This document shows, one piece after another, positions 5,563-7,840 of a DNA stretch of 7,840 bases. Positions within the stretch are counted from its first letter, which is position 1. Every line of letters begins with the position of its first letter. The notes beneath the pieces were generated by a model, which was not told the DNA's origin, searched no databases, and saw only the letters and a list, made by a program, of their open reading frames with translations. The translations under genes were made by a program, and so were the position numbers. This DNA comes from an uncultured Bacilli bacterium (GTDB lineage: Bacteria; Bacillota_I; Bacilli_A; RF39; UBA660): positions 1 to 7,840 of the forward strand of contig CATLBU010000035.1 in the NCBI GenBank assembly GCA_949879835.1, in the 5' to 3' direction.

Positions 5563-5591
5563 ATTGTATACCAACTACTATGTATTGTCAA
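5563..5591 (-). promoter_or_regulatory. Strong vegetative promoter of the padR operon
   Basis: On the minus strand a perfect TTGACA (5591-5586), a 17-base spacer and TACAAT (5568-5563). This is the best SigA-type promoter in the window. The predicted start near 5556 leaves a leader of about 14 bases that holds just the ribosome site. Confidence 0.8.
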
Positions 5592-5617
5592 GTACTGACA
5601 AAACAAAAATAGTAGTT
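5573..5617. repeat. Inverted repeat flanking the padR -35, likely operator
   Basis: AACTACTAT (5573-5581) and its exact inverse ATAGTAGTT (5609-5617) are separated by 27 bases. One arm lies in the promoter spacer and the other upstream of the -35. PadR proteins bind inverted repeats at their own promoters, so an autoregulatory operator is a reasonable inference. The wide spacing would suit two dimers or looping. Confidence 0.45.
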
Positions 5618-5661
5618 ACTTAATTATAATGATATTTTAGCTAGATTATTCCCATTATAAC

Positions 5662-5681
5662 AAAAAAGACCCTTAGGCCTT
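5662..5681 (-). terminator. Intrinsic terminator of the divergent sigma gene
   Basis: On the minus strand AAGGCC (5681-5676), loop TAAG and GGTCTT (5671-5666) form a 6-base stem with one G-U pair, continuing into a T-run to 5662. The TAA stop (5682-5680) enters the stem. Confidence 0.7.
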
Positions 5682-6819
5682 ATCTTTCTTTTTTTACATT
5701 GTACTCTGAATCAGGGTTCATTTCATAAGAATCTAAATAATCTTCCATTCCCTTTCTTATTGCAGGAAATCTTAACTTTCTAATTCCTGATATATAATGT
5801 TGTCTTACACCAGAAGATGTTATCCCTAATATACTAGCAATTTCTGTAAGTAACTTTGGTTTTTGACCATCTAGGCCATAATATAATTGAATAATTTTTC
5901 TGGTTCTAGGATTTGGCATTTTCATTAAAATATCATTTAAATCCTTTTGTAATTGCTCATGAATAGCTTCATTTGAGGTAGAATCCTCAAATGTTGAAAA
6001 CCAATCACACTCTATTGAGGAATTTTCAAAAGGTTCTGGTATGCAATTAATATTAATTAGCTTTTCAAGTTCCTGTCTCTTTTCTTCATTATCTGGATAA
6101 TTGTATTTTGAAATCATTAACTCAATTATTTCTTTTTTCATTTCTTCTGGATAATCTTCTAATTTACATCCTCTTTTTGTTTCCACTATATTTTTACACA
6201 TTACAAGATTATTAGAAACACCATTTTTATCATAAATTCCTACGGATCCAACAAGACCATTTTTAATATATCCTGTAATTATTTCCTGTGCATAAGTAGC
6301 AAATTGAAAACCTTTTGTAACATCAAACTTATCAACAGCTATGATTAAACCTTCATAGCCAAAAGATTCCAACTGTTCAAAAGAAAAATCATATTTCCTT
6401 GCATATTTCCATGCAATATAAGGAACTTGATTCAAATTTTGAATAATTAACTGTTCTCGAATTACTGGATCCCTTGTGATAGCATATATTTTAAATTGAT
6501 CCATCATTTCATCTGGAGTAAAAGGTTTAGGCAATATAGCCTTTTGATAAGCCGTAAAATGATAATCGTTTTCTAGTTCTGAATCTATATCTTCAGAATA
6601 ACCATATACTACGATTCCTCTTTCATTTAAATAATTCATAATCTTTCTATTGTCTTCCTCACTACGTTTTAATTTGATAATGAAATCAATATCGATTGTT
6701 GGAACAATTTGACCTGTTCTTTTATTTTTCATAATAACCATAGAATTTGGAATAAATACATTCTCTAAAAAGTCATATAGTTTCTTTGGAAATAATGTCC
6801 TTGTTTCATCTGATCCCAT
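5680..6819 (-). CDS. Divergent RpoD-like RNA polymerase sigma factor
   Basis: This 379-residue sigma-70 family protein is about the size of a primary sigma (Bacillus SigA, 371) but diverged. Residues 38-85 resemble region 1.1 (Ile-Asp-Ile-Asp-Phe, then Tyr-Leu-Asn-Glu-Arg-Gly-Ile-Val-Val). A region 1.2-like stretch (96-125) leads into region 2 (about 118-196), with Arg-Glu-Gln-Leu-Ile-Ile-Gln-Asn-Leu, Phe-Gly-Tyr-Glu-Gly-Leu and Lys-Gly-Phe-Gln-Phe-Ala-Thr-Tyr-Ala. Region 3 (200-270) is weakly conserved. Region 4 (293-362) is clear, with Tyr-Tyr-Gly-Leu-Asp-Gly, a helix-turn-helix at about 324-348 and Arg-Lys-Leu-Arg-Phe-Pro. The tryptophan pair of region 2.3 and the usual region 2.4 are replaced (Gln-Glu-Ile-Ile at 178-181). 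It has its own promoter and terminator, and AGGAGG 9 bases before the ATG. It is probably an alternative sigma of unknown regulon. Confidence 0.87.
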   Translation of the reverse strand: MGSDETRTLFPKKLYDFLENVFIPNSMVIMKNKRTGQIVPTIDIDFIIKLKRSEEDNRKIMNYLNERGIVVYGYSEDIDSELENDYHFTAYQKAILPKPFTPDEMMDQFKIYAITRDPVIREQLIIQNLNQVPYIAWKYARKYDFSFEQLESFGYEGLIIAVDKFDVTKGFQFATYAQEIITGYIKNGLVGSVGIYDKNGVSNNLVMCKNIVETKRGCKLEDYPEEMKKEIIELMISKYNYPDNEEKRQELEKLININCIPEPFENSSIECDWFSTFEDSTSNEAIHEQLQKDLNDILMKMPNPRTRKIIQLYYGLDGQKPKLLTEIASILGITSSGVRQHYISGIRKLRFPAIRKGMEDYLDSYEMNPDSEYNVKKER

Positions 6820-6849
6820 TTATCTCTTCCTCCTTTGTAATTTTTATTT

Positions 6850-6878
6850 ATTATATCATAATAAGAGCAAATTATAAA
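6850..6878 (-). promoter_or_regulatory. Promoter of the RpoD-like sigma gene
   Basis: On the minus strand TTTATA (6878-6873), 17 bases, then TATAAT (6855-6850) with TGA directly before it (extended -10). It starts about 7 bases below 6850 and leads to AAAGGAGG ahead of the ATG at 6819. Confidence 0.6.
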
Positions 6879-6900
6879 AAGAATTATATGTTAATGAATT

Positions 6901-6932
6901 AAAAAAAGAAAATATAGATTATAAATATTTTC
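6901..6932 (-). terminator. Intrinsic terminator of the Nudix regulator gene
   Basis: On the minus strand GAAAATAT (6932-6925), a 9-base loop and ATATTTTC (6915-6908) form an 8-base AT-rich stem, followed by seven Ts (6907-6901). It lies 8 bases beyond the TGA stop at 6943-6941. Confidence 0.75.
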
Positions 6933-6940
6933 CTTTTATA

Positions 6941-7762
6941 TCATTTTTTGTACCGAAACAAAGCACTTGGTCTATGTCCTTCTCCTGTTTGTACTTTTTC
7001 AGTCTTTTCCACCTTATTAGCAATAATTCTTCTAAATGCAGGATCCAATAATTTCTTATTTAAAATTACTTCATAAACTTGTTGTAAATCCCCCAAGGTA
7101 AAATATTCTGGCATCATATTAAATACAATATCTGTATAATTGATTTTATTTTTCAACCGTTCAATTCCTGATACTATTACAATCGAGTGATCAAACGCAA
7201 GATAATCATTTTTTTCTGCTATAAATTGATAGCAATCCGTTGTTTTTTCTTTTAATTTCTTTTTTATTTCAATTGAAAAATTAATTTGACCATTATCCAA
7301 AGTAATATGAACGCTATTTTCATCTTCAACATATAGAATGATATCAAACCAAGAAGCATTTTCACTAATTTTTTGATCTAATCTATTTTTATCTACTAAC
7401 GCAATATAAGATGTAGACACAACTCGCATTCGTGGATCTCTATTAATATCATCAAAAGTATATAATTGTTCTAAATAGATATTGGATAAATTTGTTTCTT
7501 TTTTTAATACTCTTTTCGCACATTCTTCTAATGTTTCTGATTTAGGATTTACAAAACCACCTGGCAAGCACCACATATTTTTATATGGATAATCATCTCT
7601 TTTCGCAAGTAAAATACTCATCATTTTCTTACTTGTTTTACGATAATTATCTTGTTTTTTAGAAGAGACACTAATTAATAAGATATCTGTAGTCATGGAA
7701 AGTCTATCAAACTGATTCGGATTATAATTTTTTAAAAACTCCTCTTCTGTTTTATATTCCAT
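6941..7762 (-). CDS. NrtR-type Nudix/winged-helix regulator, degenerate Nudix box
   Basis: This 273-residue protein has a Nudix domain (about 24-150) and a C-terminal winged helix of the NrtR kind (about 211-272). The latter shows Met-Pro-Glu-Tyr-Phe-Thr-Leu-Gly-Asp-Leu-Gln-Gln-Val-Tyr-Glu (217-231), Phe-Arg-Arg (243-245) and His-Arg-Pro-Ser-Ala-Leu-Phe-Arg (263-270). NrtR proteins repress NAD or sugar genes and sense ADP-ribose-type ligands through a Nudix domain that is often inactive. Here the box (Gly69 to Leu92) has one extra residue before Glu76, and the core reads Arg-Val-Leu-Lys-Lys-Glu-Thr-Asn-Leu (84-92) in place of R-E-x-x-E-E-x-G, so two metal-binding glutamates and the glycine are lost. 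A sensor rather than a hydrolase is likely. The ATG has AGAGGTGAT upstream. No NAD or sugar genes lie in the window, so its target is unknown. Confidence 0.85.
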   Translation of the reverse strand: MEYKTEEEFLKNYNPNQFDRLSMTTDILLISVSSKKQDNYRKTSKKMMSILLAKRDDYPYKNMWCLPGGFVNPKSETLEECAKRVLKKETNLSNIYLEQLYTFDDINRDPRMRVVSTSYIALVDKNRLDQKISENASWFDIILYVEDENSVHITLDNGQINFSIEIKKKLKEKTTDCYQFIAEKNDYLAFDHSIVIVSGIERLKNKINYTDIVFNMMPEYFTLGDLQQVYEVILNKKLLDPAFRRIIANKVEKTEKVQTGEGHRPSALFRYKK

Positions 7763-7788
7763 CTATATCACCTCTTATATATAAATTG

Positions 7789-7818
7789 ATTATAACATAA
7801 TATTTTATTTTAATCCAA
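7789..7818 (-). promoter_or_regulatory. Promoter of the Nudix regulator gene
   Basis: On the minus strand a perfect TATAAT (7794-7789) is preceded by TGT, an extended -10. A weak TTGGAT (7818-7813) lies 18 bases upstream as a possible -35. No clear palindromic operator was found beside it. Confidence 0.55.
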
Positions 7819-7840
7819 TTTATTTATATTATATAATCCC

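Noticed and set aside
7801..7840. TATAAT at 7832-7837 on the plus strand as a promoter leaving the right edge
   Set aside because: No convincing -35 at the right distance and no extended -10; such hexamers are common in this composition.

Overview
The window is strongly AT-rich. It has Firmicutes-type AGGAGG ribosome binding sites, uses TGA as a stop and TGG for Trp (so the standard bacterial code, not a mycoplasma-type one), and carries endospore genes. This points to a low-GC, endospore-forming Bacillota, plausibly one of the gut lineages near Erysipelotrichales/RF39. That placement is inference; the sporulation genes themselves are clear. Nine protein genes are supported, eight on the minus strand and one on the plus strand. 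No tRNA, rRNA, CRISPR array or insertion sequence was seen.

Layout, right to left along the minus strand. (a) 7762-6941: a Nudix-winged-helix regulator of the NrtR type with a degenerate Nudix box. (b) 6819-5680: a full-length but divergent RpoD-like sigma factor. (c) 5542-3838: a two-gene operon of a PadR-family repressor and a HAAS/DUF1700-type membrane protein with an 8-base overlap; the PadR gene appears to start at an ATC codon. (d) 3695-2685: a two-gene spoIIA-like operon of a SpoIIAA-like STAS protein followed directly by a SigF-like sigma factor. (e) 2107-2673 (plus strand): an unrecognised gene converging on sigF through a shared terminator. (f) 1991-212: a minimal spoVAC-spoVAD-spoVAE operon with ATGA overlaps, for moving dipicolinic acid into the spore. 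(g) 1-211: no gene, but a good minus-strand promoter firing off the left edge.

The spoIIA-then-spoVA order is the classical Bacillus arrangement, but the regulatory core is altered. The gene for the anti-sigma kinase SpoIIAB, normally between spoIIAA and sigF, is absent from the 9-base gap. The serine that SpoIIAB would phosphorylate on SpoIIAA is replaced by lysine (Lys58). The sigma factor has also lost the usual N-terminal region 1.2. Together these suggest that forespore sigma activation works differently here, and this is the most interesting feature of the window. Candidate developmental promoters fit the story: a SigH-like site (one mismatch in the -10 core) ahead of the spoIIA-like operon and a SigG-like site ahead of spoVAC.

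The genes are tightly packed. Four intrinsic terminators contain the stop codon of the gene they end, and one hairpin serves two converging genes.
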